From positions 125,625,593-125,689,592 of the forward strand of contig OX638130.1 of the NCBI GenBank assembly GCA_951804985.1: DNA of 64,000 nt. The letters are read 5' to 3'. Positions 1 through 13,633 of the stretch are shown in pieces. The notes under the pieces are model-generated. The model worked only from the letters and a program-made list of their open reading frames with translations, did no database searches and had not been told where the DNA came from. The translations under genes were made by a program, and so were the position numbers. Source of the DNA: Dryomyza anilis. Lineage: Eukaryota; Arthropoda; Insecta; Diptera; Dryomyzidae. Numbering within the stretch: position 1 is the first letter of the stretch; each line of letters opens with the position of its first letter.

Positions 1-141
1 AATAGATTTTCGGATGACTTTAAGTAGACCTATGTCTCAAAAGATTAATTTTTCACCCGATTCCAAAATATTCCGGGTCATCAAATTAATTTAATGACCT
101 GCTTCTATTTTCTATATTTGAACCATTAAAATACAGTTCAC

Positions 142-524
142 TAAATTCATTAAATTCATTAAATTCATTAAATTTATTAAATTCATTAAATTCATTAAAT
201 TCATTAAATTCATTAAATTCATTAAATTCATTAAATTCATTAAATTCATTAAACTCATTAAATTCATTAAATTCATTAAATTCATTAAATTCATTAAATT
301 CATTAAATTCATTAAATTCATTAAATTCATTAAATTCATTAAATTCATTAAATTCATTAAATTCATTAAATTCATTAAATTCATTAAATTCATTAAATTC
401 ATTAAATTCATTAAATTCATTAAATTCATTAAATTCATTAAATTCATTAAATTCATTAAATTCATTAAATTCATTAAATTCATTAAATTCATTAATTCAT
501 TAAATTCATTAAATTCATTAAATT
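142..524. repeat. 9-bp tandem repeat, unit AAATTCATT
   Basis: About 42 head-to-tail copies of AAATTCATT run from about 142 to 524. Only a few units vary: one AAATTTATT near 172, one AAACTCATT near 251 and one shortened unit near 491. Because the unit is three codons long, the minus strand reads as an open frame of Met-Asn-Leu repeats. That frame is a by-product of the repeat, not a gene. The high homogeneity suggests recent expansion by slippage or unequal exchange. Confidence 0.97.
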
Positions 525-1605
525 ATGTAAACAAAAAATAAATTCAAAATAAAATTAAGCAAAATTAAAATATTTAAAAAATAAAATTCAAATAATAAAA
601 ATAATTTTTTACAACATTTAAAAAGTGTCACCTAGCGTTGCCACTTGGTGTCGCTGGACTGCTTGCAGCAACTGATGCATTAAATATTTGCACAGCGGCA
701 GCTGGCGGATTCAAGCAACGTTGCAGCCAATCGACTAAATCAACGGCAACGCCACCCAGCAACCAATGGCACCAGTTGCCACTATTTTCGACTTCAAGTG
801 GTTATTCAAACGAGTGGAAACGGATGACAAACAACGTCGACAACGACAACAACAATAAAAGTAACAACAACATGAATAACAACCAGGTCCAAGCACCCTT
901 TAACATCGAGCGGAAAATCCTTCAAGTGTTGCCAAAAAAATCAAAATAAAATGTTTCAAAAAATCAACAAAATGTTGGCAATAATTTTTAAAACACTGAG
1001 AAAAAATGAACAAAAGGTTTCAAGTGGTTTTGTTCTGCTAGTTGTTTATGTTGTTGTTTTTATTTGTGTTGTTGTTGTTGTCCAGTTAGTGCGCTTTTTA
1101 TAACGTTAGGCCTCAGCATGTTGGCCAAATGTTGCTGGCCAACAGCAAGTGAATCGATGGTTGGCCATCAATTCGAACGGTGATTTAAACTCCTCTCGAC
1201 TTGGAGTTGCATGCAGCAAGTTGCGAATGTTGTCCAGAGCAACAACAGTGGCTGAATTTGGGGGAGCACCGCATAAAAATCCGTTTGATAACTTATGGCA
1301 TTTGAGTGCTTGAGTTATGTCGAGCTAAACTGTGGTCATCATTTTTATTTTGCAAAGCGCCTTGAATGTGGAGTTAATTAGAGAAAGGGAAAATAACTAG
1401 TTTCTGAAAATGTAAAATTTTGAAATAGGTATAATTTAAAAACGAGAAAAATGGCGCATATTTTTAGGATTATTAGGGAATTTTCACAAGGCATAACATT
1501 TGAAAAAGCTGATGCCATTTTTAATGTCGTATTTAAATATTTGCCAATATTTTTATGTTTTGGCGTTTCTGACGACAAGAATTCGAATGCTAAATACACC
1601 GAGTT
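525..1605. other. Intergenic, moderate-GC island with CAA/GTT-rich stretches
   Basis: No gene is recognised. Positions 630-950 and 1010-1350 are less AT-rich than their surroundings and carry CAACAA and GTTGTT runs that form loose inverted repeats (for example near 850 and 1045). A 103-codon plus-strand frame at 638-949 is low complexity (Asn-rich tail) and matches no family I know. The block lies downstream of run and could be conserved non-coding DNA, but nothing specific identifies it. Confidence 0.4.
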
Positions 1606-2602
1606 CATATCGTTACTGACATGCCAAAGAGGCGAATGTGCATTTTCAAAAATGTTGCGAAATTATATTATAAAATTTGAATTGCTTTAAAAATGAATAA
1701 AAATTATTACTTTTTTCAATTTTTTGTGAGTTTTGTTTATTCGTCAATTAGCATAATAGGTATATAAAATAACTTTTGATTTGGACAGCTTACTGAATTA
1801 TAAATAGCTATTTTTTGCGGCTATATCCTGACCAAAACGCAAATATTTTAGTTTTTTTGCCATAACTTTTCATGGGTACAAGATAAAATAGGTATTAATT
1901 GTTTGTTTTTAAAGCACCTATCGATTGGCATAATTATTAATAAATATTTTTTTTGAATTTTTCTTATTTGTCAGAAAAATGTTTGGCAAATTATTTTTAA
2001 ATAATGATGCCAATCGATAGGTGCATTTAAAACCAACAAATAAACCCAATGCCTATACCCAATATCTTGTACGAATAAAAAGTTATCGCTTGCAAATAGC
2101 AAAATTCGAAAAATTGAAAAATCTTGTCATGCCAAAAAGGCGAATCTTTACGTTTTTTTGCCATAACTTTTCATTTGTACCAGATACAATAAAAAGGAGG
2201 AGCAATTAATTGTTTGTTTTTAAAGCAACTATCGATTGGCATCATTATTTAAAAATATATTTTTTTTTAATTTTGTTATTTGAAAAAAAATATTTTTAAA
2301 TAATGATGATAAGCGATAGGTGCCTTGAAAACAAACATTTAATTGCTTTACGACATGATTTGATCTTGTACCAATAAAAAGTTATGGTAAAAAAACGAAA
2401 AGATTCGCCCTTTTGGCATAACAAGATTTTTCAATATTTAAAATTCGCACTTTTGGTTTTGTCTTTTGTTGGTAGAAATATCCAACAACACACACGATTT
2501 TCGCACAGTATACTTGAGGAAAAACTGCATTCAAAAATGTAAAAAAAAACGCAAATGTCAAAAATTACACATTCATGTCTTTGGCATCATAGTGACGATA
2601 TA
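1606..2602. mobile_element. Foldback-like TIR element, family B, copy 1
   Basis: The left end (ATATCGTTACTGACATGCCA at 1607) and right end (GGCATCATAGTGACGATAT near 2583-2601) are inverted copies of one ~50-bp terminal repeat. Inside are two large imperfect hairpins built from the same block: arms with CACCTATCGATTGGCAT (1917 on) face arms with ATGCCAATCGATAGGTGC (near 2007-2024), and a second pair lies at about 2227-2322. No transposase frame is present, so the element is non-autonomous. Short frames that read CQRGECAF come from the terminal repeat and are not genes. Two further loci (22.0 and 60.3 kb) share the family. Confidence 0.75.
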
Positions 2603-2696
2603 ATAATAACGAATTTTTGTTTTTAAAACGATTGGCATTCTACAGATACGGATTATGTTAATGATATCGAATAGACTCAAATTATAGTTGTCTATA

Positions 2697-3433
2697 ACAC
2701 AGTACAACAACAAAAAATTATCCGCGAACAAAGTATGATTTTTCGGTGGAGGTCAAGATTCTAATCACTTCCTCATACTCAGTTTTTTCAAATCTTCATT
2801 TGACTCTATTGTGGGACACTGAGGCAAACCCATGGAAAGTAATGCATTTATGAAAAGCTGAATTCTACTGGTATAAGGTTTTGTGGAAATTTCTATATAT
2901 AATTGATGGACAAAAAAATTATATTGATTAAAAGGAGTACCACAAAGATAATTGAAATCAAAAATCGTAAGCGAGAATTTGTATTTAATCTGAATACTTA
3001 AAGAGTGATTTGTAAAAACAAGGTAAGAGGAATCATAGAATTATGCATGTAGTTTCACATATAAAATATAATTTTATTGAATTATAAAAATTGAATATGT
3101 TATGCAATTAATAAAAGGTACACCTTAAAATCAATATTTGTTGTGTTTGACTGGTCATAACTGCGGTCATATTCCTGCGAATTTCATGAAGTTTATATCA
3201 AAATATTAGCTGAAGTATTCTCAGTGGAATATAAAAGAAATTGGATCGATAACTCAAATCTGTAAAATGATAAATATGTAAAACAAAACAGGTAAATTGC
3301 CATATATTTGTATTACGCAATAACTCGAAAACTTGAGGCAATCTAACAAAAAACTCAGTATAAGGTCGTGATTAGAATCTTGAAATCAAACCGAAAATCA
3401 TACCATGAACGTGTATAATTTGTTGTCTCGTGT
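2697..3433. mobile_element. TIR element, family R, copy 1 (~740 bp)
   Basis: The left arm starts ACACAGTACAACAAC at 2697. The right arm ends GTTGTCTCGTGT at 3433 and is its approximate inverse. The inner parts of the arms match better: AAGATTCTAATCAC near 2755 against GTGATTAGAATCTT near 3368. No coding capacity is seen. Parts of the interior recur at 4983-5797 (where a ~183-bp internal segment is duplicated), 6190-6240 and 40920-41250, so this is a dispersed non-autonomous family. Confidence 0.6.
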
Positions 3434-4675
3434 AAAATATATAGAATGATAATGAGTTCGTAAATATATAGAATGATATCTCTAAAACCAATTTTTATTT
3501 ATTGAGAAAATTGTTTTTCTTTGACAACCCAAAACGAATTACCACAACCTATGGTTTCTCTTCATATAGGTCTCATCGCTGAAGGTCAAGGTCCCATTGA
3601 CCGACCGAACGATGGACCGATCGACCGCCAACCGACATTCGAGCGACCACAACCAAGTGTAAAAATTTCAATTTTGCAAAAACCATTCTGAGAGTCTCGA
3701 AGAGGACCTTGAATGCAACAACTAATTCAGCTGCAAGCACAACTCAACGGACAAGCTGAAGGCCAGCGGTTGATTTTCGCCTACAGAGTCCTTGCGCATC
3801 CTTGACACATTCAGAGCACACCAGCGCCCATTGAGAGCACATGTTGTGTGGTTTATGACGTTATGCTTTTTAAGAGTTGACAAAAATTTTAAAACTACGC
3901 CATGAGTTCCACCTTCTATCAACGATATCTATAGCATCGATGTCCTGTGGCATCCTGCACTGAGCGACTAACGAACGAACCAACCAACATCAACGATTGC
4001 TAATTGAGGTCGTTATAGCAATTAATGCTGTTCGATTGTTGCAATAATTGCCTTATTAGCCAACAATGGCAGCCTCATCAACACCCGCGTGGCAACGCTG
4101 CAACAATTTGTTGCATTTTGTTGGTTTTTGGTTTTGAATTTTTAATGGCAATTTTCATTTTTGTGCATTTTATGTTTTATCGGTTTTTAATTTTTGGTGT
4201 TCATGGTATGTTATATGGTCGGTTTGTGATTTGGTTTTGTCACCGAGGCATTAACACGTTTCATACTCGTTGTGTTGTTGCAACAAATTGCTGATTATTC
4301 GGTATTAATTGCTGTGATTTTTTCGAAAATTTAGTTAATTAGTTATGCGACCATCATGTGGCAACGCAGACATGCGGTGTGGTCCATATTGGCCTTGAAT
4401 ACAGTTGGCTGCGCCGACCCTTTGACAGAGTTGCCACATAAAGTGCACAAATTGTTTGGTTTGTGTTACAATTAAATATTTTAGTTTTAAATCAAGGATT
4501 AAGAACCTAGAGGAAATCGGCAATGCGTTTAAAACAGTTTTCTCTTTTAACCCGAAACCATAATGCAAAAATTAGAATTAAACCGAAATAAACATTTTAT
4601 TTTTTGTTAAAAAGGTATAAATGGTATAAAAACAACGGAATAAAATTAATACTGTCAAAAAAGTAACATCCGAAG
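3434..4675. other. Intergenic, unclassified, partly GC-richer
   Basis: No gene or repeat family is recognised. Positions 3540-3720 contain a run of GACCGACCG-like motifs, and 3940-4470 is a CAA/GTT-rich island resembling others in the window. Short frames on both strands (66-89 codons) lack any family signature and overlap each other, which argues against coding. Confidence 0.35.
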
Positions 4676-4865
4676 GTCGGTGGTTGGTGCGATGGACTGA
4701 ATACCGAAATCTTGCGGTTCGAAAACCCACGAACGTCATGCAATTTTTTTCTATACGGGGCTACATTTCGACAGAAAATTTCAAACCTCCGAGAGTCAAA
4801 CATTGCATTCTTAAAGGTAATGAAGAAGCCGACCAGCTATGGTTACGAACTGGGCACAATAGATC
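4676..4865 (+). mobile_element. SINE fragment (tRNA-derived), truncated 3' end
   Basis: The 5' part GGTGGTTGGTGCGATGGACT followed by GGTTCGAAAACCC resembles tRNA A and B boxes. The body TTTTTTTCTATACGGGGCTA then CTCCGAGAGTCAAACATTGC parallels the complete SINE at 31639-31929. The 3' tail is missing, so this is an old, diverged, truncated copy. It abuts the broken left arm of a family R element. Confidence 0.55.
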
Positions 4866-4982
4866 TTCTTAGTTCATTCAATTTGGATATTAGTTCAACA
4901 TAATTCAAACACCGAATTCGAAATTGAAACCGTTACTTCAAAGCGCTATTCCAAAATCGACACCGAAACCATTTTTCTGATT

Positions 4983-5797
4983 GGCTCAAGTTGGCTCAAG
5001 TTATTACGTTATACATATATTTGCAATTTTATGTTTTTCTACATATTTTGGACTTTAGTTTTTTACAGATTTGAGTTATTGATTCAATTTCAAAAGAAAA
5101 TTTAAATCAAAAATCGTTAACATGAATTTGTATTTAATCTGAAGACGTAAAGAGTGATTTGTAAAAACAAAGTAAAAGGAATCATTAAATTATGGATCTA
5201 GTTTTACATATAATATATAATTTTATTGAATTACGAAAATTTACTATGTTATGCAATAAATAATAAGTACACCTTAAAATCAATATTTATTGTGGTTGAC
5301 TGGTCATAACTGCGGTCAGATTAATCCGAATTCCATGTAGTTTATTTCAAAATATTAGTTGAAGTATTCTTAATAGAATACAAATGAAATGGAAGCAATA
5401 ACTCAAATCTGTTAAAAGCTAAAACTTAATATGTTATGCAATAAATAATAGGTTCACCTTAAAATCAATATTTTTTGTGTTTCCCTGGTCATAACTTCGG
5501 TCATGTTAATCCGAATTTAATGTAGTTTATTTCAAAATATTAGCTGAAGTATTGCCAATAGAATATAAAATAAATTGGATCGATAACTCAAATCTGTAAA
5601 ATATTAAAGTTCAAAATATGTAGAAAAACACGAAAATGACCATATATTTGTATTACGTAATGATTCAAAAACTTGAGGCAATCTGCAAAAACTGAGTATG
5701 AGGTCGTGTTTAGAATCTTGAAGTCCGAGAATTGATTTTCCAAGAATTGGAAAATCATGCTAAGATCGCGAATATTTTTTTTATTGTTGTGCTGTGT
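4983..5797. mobile_element. TIR element, family R, copy 2, with internal duplication
   Basis: The right end reads TATTGTTGTGCTGTGT (to 5797), matching the right end of the copy at 41.25 kb. The left arm (about 4990-5098) is the inverse of about 5575-5680 but lacks the outer terminus. A segment with the phrase CACCTTAAAATCAATATT occurs twice in tandem, at about 5270 and 5456, about 183 bp apart. No open frame of note is present. Confidence 0.55.
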
Positions 5798-7388
5798 AAT
5801 CTATCTTCACTACAAATCATTTTTAAAATAAAATTCCTAGCTATAATATTCACGATTTTTAGATATATTTGGGAAAATATAATCACATTAGTTCGAAAAA
5901 CATTATTAAATAAAATTTAAGTAGATCAAGGCGGAGTTTGTTTTCAAAGCCTTCCCCTAATCAATATGCCTTTAAAATTAAACAATAGTCATTATACTGC
6001 AAATAAATTTTCTGAAACAAATTTTTCTTCTATGTGTTTGTGAAAAATCATCCCCTATAATTCGAGAAATTCATTTTATAAAAATGTTTTAAATTTATTT
6101 CAGATTTTATGAAAAACAAACATGGTTCATTTCATAAAATGTAGGACCAAATACAAAGTATTCAAATGCAGTATGGACTTTCTTCAGCTAATATTTTGAA
6201 ATAAACTTCTTTAAATTCGGATTAATATAACCAAAGTTATGACCAGCCAAACAGCTTTTAACTTTCGAACGAAATCGAATTAAAATGACTGATTAAAATT
6301 TCAATTTAAACAATTCAAATTTATTTCTTTGCCGTTCCAGAAACTTTTTCGTGTGACAGTTGTCAATTTTTTAAATTATCACAGAATTCATTTGCTAATC
6401 TTCGTTATATAAGCAATATAATTGCTGAAACTGCGCCGACTAATTAATTTGCTGAATTTACGTACAAATATTCATATTAGCAAAGGGTATTGCTGATTTA
6501 ACAAAGTATATCAAATGTTTTCATTAAATTAGTGAATTTCATTACTGGATTGATTAATGATTGCAATTAATATTGGTTGCTATATATACGTCGATTATTT
6601 TTTTCTGTGTAGAGCACTTTTTAACTGTCGCATGAAAATATCTCCAACGAACTCGAATTGAATTTAAAGTTTCTTTAGAAAAATATAATTTTTTTTAATA
6701 AAATTAAATTTTTTCAAATAAATGAAACTCGAATTCAGTAAAAATGAGCAAGAAACCTGATATCGAAATAGAAAATTATCAAACCATTATCGAATAAAAT
6801 CCTTTAGATAATTTATAAACTTCGATATGAGGAGTATTAGTTTTTTGCAATGCTGTAAATGAGAAGGATTTGCGAAAGATTTAGAACACAATATAAATTT
6901 TTGTTTTCATTTTGTAAAAATATATTTATTAAAATTTTTTCTAAAACAGTTTTGTTTGCGTTTTGAGCTTAATATAAAAGACAAAAATATTTGTAAAACT
7001 TAAAATTAAAAATAAAATAAAGATAATAAAATAAAAATAATTCGAATAAAATGAGAATATATTTTTAAAAGCAAATGCTTTGCACAATTTAACTAAAAAA
7101 TGGACAGTTGCTTTGAGTAGCCGTGCTTGGTGTTTGCTTTGTCCTTCGCAGGACGACGATGACGGCGACGACGTTGCGCAGGATATGGGTAACGAACTCA
7201 GAGTACGATTTTATGAGACGAGCATAAAAATTCGCCGGAATCCATTTTGAAAACGAGTGGAGAAGTGGCGGCGGCAGGCGAGAATTGGATGTGGGCGTGG
7301 CGTGGCGAAGAGGGGCGTTTTTTGTTGTATCCTTGTGTTGCATGGCGTGCGTTGAAGCAGTTGTCAGAATTGTGAGCGAGGGCGGTTT
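5798..7388. other. Downstream flank of run, AT-rich, with old MITE debris
   Basis: Mostly AT-rich sequence without a recognisable gene. A reversed fragment of family R lies at about 6180-6245 and a probable family C element at 6380-6610. Positions 7085-7370 form a GC-rich island with CACGCCCAC-type motifs on the minus strand. It may be distal run 3' UTR or a regulatory island. An AATAAA on the minus strand at 6930-6925 is one possible distal poly(A) signal for run, but no signal is decisive. Confidence 0.35.
6380..6610. mobile_element. MITE, family C, copy 1
   Basis: The right end ATATACGTCGATTATTTTTT ending CTGTGT near 6610 matches the right ends at 12574, 50094 and 56637. The body shares GTTTTCATTAAATTAGTGAA with the 12.5 and 50.0 kb copies. 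The left boundary near CACAG at 6380 is less certain. Non-coding and non-autonomous. Confidence 0.5.
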
Positions 7389-7947
7389 TTTTTTAAACTT
7401 AGAACTATATCACAAAATAATTTGAAATGAGTTTTTGTAAAATATAATTTTTTGTTTTTAGTACATTTGTAGTATCACAAATACTCAATAAGTACTTTTT
7501 TGAGTATTTTTTTTTTTTTTTTAATTTTTAGATTTTTTTTTTTAATTTTTTGTTTTTTTTTGTTTTAATTTTTTTTGATTAGTTTTAAATATTTTTTTTT
7601 AATTTTTTGTTTTTTTTTTTTGCAGTGTTGCTGCGTTTGTTTTTGCCGACGGCATTTCGCCGTGCTGCCCAAACGTGCAACTACTGCTGTTTGCACTGAC
7701 GGCGGCTTATTTGGCGGTTGGGCGGTTTTCAAGCGCTGCGGGCCTCACATTTCCAGAGGCGCTCTCGCAGGCTGCGCGCTGCTCACGGCCGCTGTTGTCC
7801 TCGATCAGAAACAGTATCAGGATCAGACTCCAAATCGAATCAGAATCAGGATCAAAATCAGGATCTAGATGCGTAGTAAGTGCTGGTGCAAGATTGACTG
7901 GCGCTTGATTGGCTGGAACGGACTCCGTGCGTTTAGCCGGCACCGCC
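7389..7947 (-). other. run: Probable run 3' UTR region
   Basis: This is the sequence directly after the run stop codon on the minus strand. From 7947 to about 7630 it is GC-moderate and includes an imperfect repeat of GATTC/GATCC-type hexamers (about 7797-7866). From 7625 to 7390 it is a very long A-rich tract on the minus strand (poly-T on the plus strand), with several ATTAAA matches but no unique AATAAA. The transcript end cannot be placed. Confidence 0.4.
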
Positions 7948-10600
<2,653 letters not shown>

Positions 10601-12443
10601 CGAGAGCGAATTTTTTTCGATTTTGTCGGAAGAGAAATTATTTTCATTGGAGGTTTCTTTTTCAGTTTTGTAGATGATGATACTTGAAATGATTAAAAAC
10701 GACTAGTTTTTGATAATTTTTACATATGATTTTTAATATATTTTATTATTTTCAATTTGTTGTTTTACAAATTGTTTATATTTTCAATTTTGTATATCTC
10801 CAAATGTTTAAAAAAATATTTTCAAAATAATTTCCATATATTTGAAGATTTTGATGTTGCTTTTACACAAAAATAAATTTCATTCAAAAATTTAGATATA
10901 AGAAAAAAATTTAGATAAAACTTCAATTTGAATGAATTTATTTAAATTGCAGTATTCAATATAAAAGTTTTAAATCTATTTCAAAAGGGTCTAGTAAAAG
11001 TTTCACAACTTCAATACAATTCTGTTTTTATTTTGAAAATAGAAATTTAGATCGAGAGTGAAACTTGAAACTTTCTAATGAAATTCAACAGGTTTTAGGT
11101 AAATTTAATGGATTTCCATACAATTTAGTATGTTCAAAAATTTTCATTTGGTAAGTATATTTTATTGGATGTAAATTTTACAAAAATCGGTTTACGTATT
11201 TCACTTTCAGACATTTGTATACATATTTAATTTGGAAATATCGAAATAATACTATATTTACTAAGCTGTTTCTGTACATTTCAGATTTTAAATTGCAGTT
11301 TCCTTGAAATCGTTGTTTATTTTACCATTTTTTAATACAAAAGATGGTCTTTTTGATTTTTATTCGAATTCCGATCAAATTTTACATAAAATATGTAAGG
11401 AAACGATTTTGAATTTTATGTGACAAAACAAAAAATGATTTTCCAAACGAATTGAATTCGTTCAAATAAAAGCAAAAGTATTGATTACTTTGAAAAATCA
11501 ATTTCTGTACTGAGACATCAAATTCAAAAACGTTTGTTTACAAATTTTATATGATATTCGAATGGAAGCTGGTCCAAAATAAAAGTTTTTAATTGAATTT
11601 AAAACATTCTACTAAAATTTATACCAATTTAGTATGAAAGTTGTGTGTTAAAATTTGAAATTCAGAAGAAATTCAAAACCGATTATATGCAGCAATTTTG
11701 AATTATTCTAGATTTAAACAATCTATTTTATCAAATTTGTATTATGCATTTTCGATATATCAATATGTAATAAAATTTTCAAATCGTATTCAAAATGTAC
11801 ATAGAAAATTAAAATGCATTCAATTCAATATTGCCTGTTCAAAATTTTAATTTTAATTCAAAAGTGAATTTCACAGAAAGTTCCAATATTACTAATGTTG
11901 CTGAACCGCATTTCGATTAAAATTCTATGTCCGGCATTTTAGATTAATCTTTGTTGACAGATTTATATCAAAAAACCTCTTAATAATCATGTTGATCTTA
12001 AAATGAAACACATTTACCTAAAAACTGTATAAGTTTTACCTAGGAATTGCCTATGATATATTCTATCATTTAGCGTAGATTTCATAATTCATATATCATA
12101 TTTCAATATTAATATTACATATATTATTTCCATTAGATTACTATTTTATAATTATATAATATGAATTATACAATATAAGTCACAGTTTGGGTCTTTGTTG
12201 ACAGCTTAATTTCATTGATCTTGCGTGATCTGGGCGCTTGATCCGACTGACTAAAAATTGATCCCACTAAGCAAATTAATCATGCACTTATTACAAATAT
12301 CTGTTACTTATTTGATAAATCTATCCACTAATCATCAAAGCAGATATTTATATATATAAGTAAGAGATTTTTCGAAATTTAATCCATATCGCATGGAATA
12401 TGAATGAAATTGTTTTGGAAAATGGTAATAATCAAAACTGTTA
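10601..12443. other. AT-rich intergenic, no gene seen
   Basis: Very AT-rich sequence with scattered TTTCAAATT-like words. No open frame above 60 codons has any family signal, and no clear repeat boundary is visible. Confidence 0.4.
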
Positions 12444-12574
12444 CACAGATAAAAATAACCGAGGTATATAGTATAGCAAATGTTTTCATTAAATTAGTGA
12501 ATTTCATTGCTGTATTGATTAATGAATGCAATTAATATCGGTTGCTATATTTACGTCGATTATTTTTTCTGTTT
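12444..12574. mobile_element. MITE, family C, copy 2
   Basis: The left end ACACAGATAAAAATAACCGA (from 12443) and right end TTTACGTCGATTATTTTTTC are imperfect inverses. The body carries GTTTTCATTAAATTAGTGAA and TGCAATTAATATCGGTTGC, as in the 6.5 and 50.0 kb copies. About 130 bp, non-coding. Confidence 0.6.
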
Positions 12575-12720
12575 GGATTATTGTTTATTTCAATGTATCA
12601 AACATTAAAATTGTTTTAAATTTAATCTGATTTTTAGTAGTTGTACCTGCTCAAACTAATATTGACTTTTTTGTATTACAGACAAATGCTTTGATGATTG
12701 TGGAAAGATTTGATCTTGTA

Positions 12721-12871
12721 TGGGGCCCTATTCTGGTTTGATGAGAAATATAAAATGAGAATGAAAATGAGACATAAACTATTTTTTATATTATTAACTG
12801 AAAATTAAAATAATTTTTATCTTATTTTCATTCTCATTTTATATTTCTCATCAAACCAGAATAGGGCCCCA
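12721..12871. mobile_element. Near-perfect 52-bp inverted repeat hairpin, MITE-like
   Basis: The arms 12721-12772 and 12820-12871 are inverse copies with a single mismatch. The termini are TGGGGCCCTATTCTGGTTTG and its complement. The 47-bp centre is AT-rich. No convincing target duplication is visible, so it could be a MITE, a foldback remnant or a local inverted duplication. Confidence 0.65.
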
Positions 12872-13237
12872 GTTCTTCAATGTTTTATCAAAACAGACTA
12901 CGTAATATTTAATATTTCAAATATAATAATTATATGATTGATTATAAATAAGATTGAGGAGTGTGCATTACAATAATAGTTGGTCCAAGAACTCTGAAGT
13001 ATCTATGCCGAGCTCAGTTATTCCTTTAGAATTTTAAGATAGTTAACCTGCTCAAATTAACAACTAATTTTTTAATTAATAAGTACCAGTCGTCAGTTAC
13101 CGTTTTGGCTCATAATCTTCAAACTGATATCAATTTCATCAAATTTTTACTGTTTTAGAATTCGATAGTAAAAACAAACTAAAAGTTTTCAATCCCATGA
13201 CTTCAAATAAAATCTAAACGAATTCTATACAATATTT

Positions 13238-13633
13238 CCCAGTCGGCCATGTCTCGGAGACCTTCGATGCCTCTATGCTTTCTCGAATAACTTCGATAAA
13301 AAGTTCAATTTCGTTGCTTTCTCGATTCGCAGTTTTAAAAATATTCGTACATTCAAATACTTTGACAGATGCTTTAATTAAACATTTATCAAAACGATAT
13401 CGCAATATTTTTCGCCACAATCTCGAACTTTGATCATTTTTGTCTTCGATATCGATCCAATTTCAAAACATTTCTCGTATCGAGAAAACACCGACAGAAC
13501 GTTTTGATATCTACCAATCATGTAGGTTCAATTTGACTCTCGATATCATTACGAGAACGTATCCGATATCATGTGATTTCTCCAACTACTCGCATTGATC
13601 TCGTAACGATATCAAAACGAATGGCATACTGGG
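13238..13633 (+). mobile_element. MITE, family A, copy 1 (396 bp, TSD TT)
   Basis: Begins CCCAGTCGGCCATGTCTCGG and ends CGAATGGCATACTGGG, so the termini share a CCCAGTNTGCCAT inverted repeat. It is flanked by TT at 13236-13237 and 13634-13635. The interior is dense in TCGATATCG-like palindromic words and does not code. Complete copies also lie at 20738, 27160 and 51398 and a partial one at 50262. Confidence 0.85.

Noticed and set aside
638..949. 103-codon plus-strand frame
   Set aside because: Low-complexity Asn/Ser content, no recognised domain, and no promoter or splice context beyond chance.
1451..1690. CQRGECAF-containing small protein conserved at three loci
   Set aside because: The shared peptide comes from the family B terminal repeat at 1.6, 22.7 and 60.3 kb; conservation is of DNA, not of a gene.
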